A DNA stretch of 64,000 nt from an uncultured Clostridium sp. (GTDB lineage: Bacteria; Bacillota; Clostridia; Clostridiales; Clostridiaceae). The notes under the pieces were generated by a model, which saw only the letters and a program-made list of their open reading frames with translations, ran no database searches and was not told the origin of the DNA. The position numbers and the translations under genes were made by a program. This document shows, in pieces, positions 63,957 to 64,000 of the stretch; position 1 is the stretch's first letter; each line of letters begins with the position of its first letter. The stretch covers positions 47,230 to 111,229 of the forward strand of contig CAKVEW010000010.1 in assembly GCA_934746015.1 (NCBI GenBank). Reading direction: 5' to 3'.

Positions 63957-63987
63957 TTTTATTGTAAAATATTTTTAGGTGATTAAA

Positions 63988-64000
63988 ATGTTAACAAAGA
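63988..64000 (+). CDS. First codons of a gene leaving the window
   Basis: AGGTGATTAAA followed by ATG TTA ACA AAG at the right edge: a good ribosome site and start, but only four codons are visible, so nothing can be said about the product. Confidence 0.35.

Overview
The window reads as a chromosomal stretch of a low-GC, anaerobic, spore-former-type Clostridium (cluster I). The grounds are very AT-rich intergenic DNA, strong AGGAGG-type ribosome sites with occasional TTG/GTG starts, an [FeFe] hydrogenase, clostridial families of unknown function (DUF4317, DUF4342, DUF1538, probably DUF6179/DUF6323), and many short intrinsic terminators. I see no rRNA, tRNA, CRISPR array, prophage or insertion sequence. 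Function calls come from reading motifs by eye; no database search was run.

Layout. 1-4.9 kb: end of a ChbG/YdjC deacetylase, a secreted fusion of a cysteine-phosphatase phytase domain with a GxGYxYP domain, a TipA-type MerR regulator with a textbook 19-bp-spacer promoter, and cytidine deaminase. 5.3-8.4 kb: a DUF1538 membrane protein followed by two tandem-domain PII-like proteins. 8.4-12.1 kb: a cell-wall amidase, and an OmpR/PhoB-type two-component operon carrying an extra membrane-anchored protein. 12.2-17.4 kb: a beta-glucoside PTS, 6-phospho-beta-glucosidase and HAD phosphatase operon with an RpiR-type regulator. 17.7-21.2 kb: an NADH-type [FeFe] hydrogenase and a NuoF/GltD-like flavoprotein. 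21.9-24.9 kb: small envelope and uncharacterised proteins.

25.2-29.0 kb holds a LytS/LytTR two-component system directly upstream of a YhjX-like transporter. Between them is a direct repeat, TGCATTCCAT-N11-TGCATTTCAT, almost identical to the operator known for E. coli YpdB at yhjX. This looks like a clostridial version of the pyruvate-responsive YpdAB-YhjX module. 29.0-34.0 kb: a MutS2-like ATPase without Smr domain, a probable structured small RNA, and a lipid cluster (PlsY-like, GT28 glycosyltransferase, ureohydrolase fold). 34.3-35.4 kb: PerR-type regulator and Dps. 35.5-39.4 kb: a two-component system fused operonically to a UBA-like/DUF4342 membrane protein, with a paralogue upstream. 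39.5-47 kb: a gene remnant, then an amino-sugar locus (AgaS, mannose-family PTS IIA/IIB/IIC/IID, YajC-like, AraC regulator), a C_GCAxxG_C_C protein and a TDT transporter.

47-56 kb: acetyltransferase, GH43 enzyme, an unusual array of hairpin repeats leading into DUF4317, thioredoxin-like protein and RecQ. 54.3-61.8 kb: a shikimate/quinate locus (LysR regulator, YdiM/YdiN-like transporter, enoate-reductase-type flavoprotein, type II dehydroquinase, YdiB-like dehydrogenase). All of its transcription units carry the motif ATAAATCTA upstream, so it looks like one regulon. A frameshifted nucleosidase gene sits inside it. 62-64 kb: a small zinc-finger protein, a DAACS symporter and the first codons of another gene.
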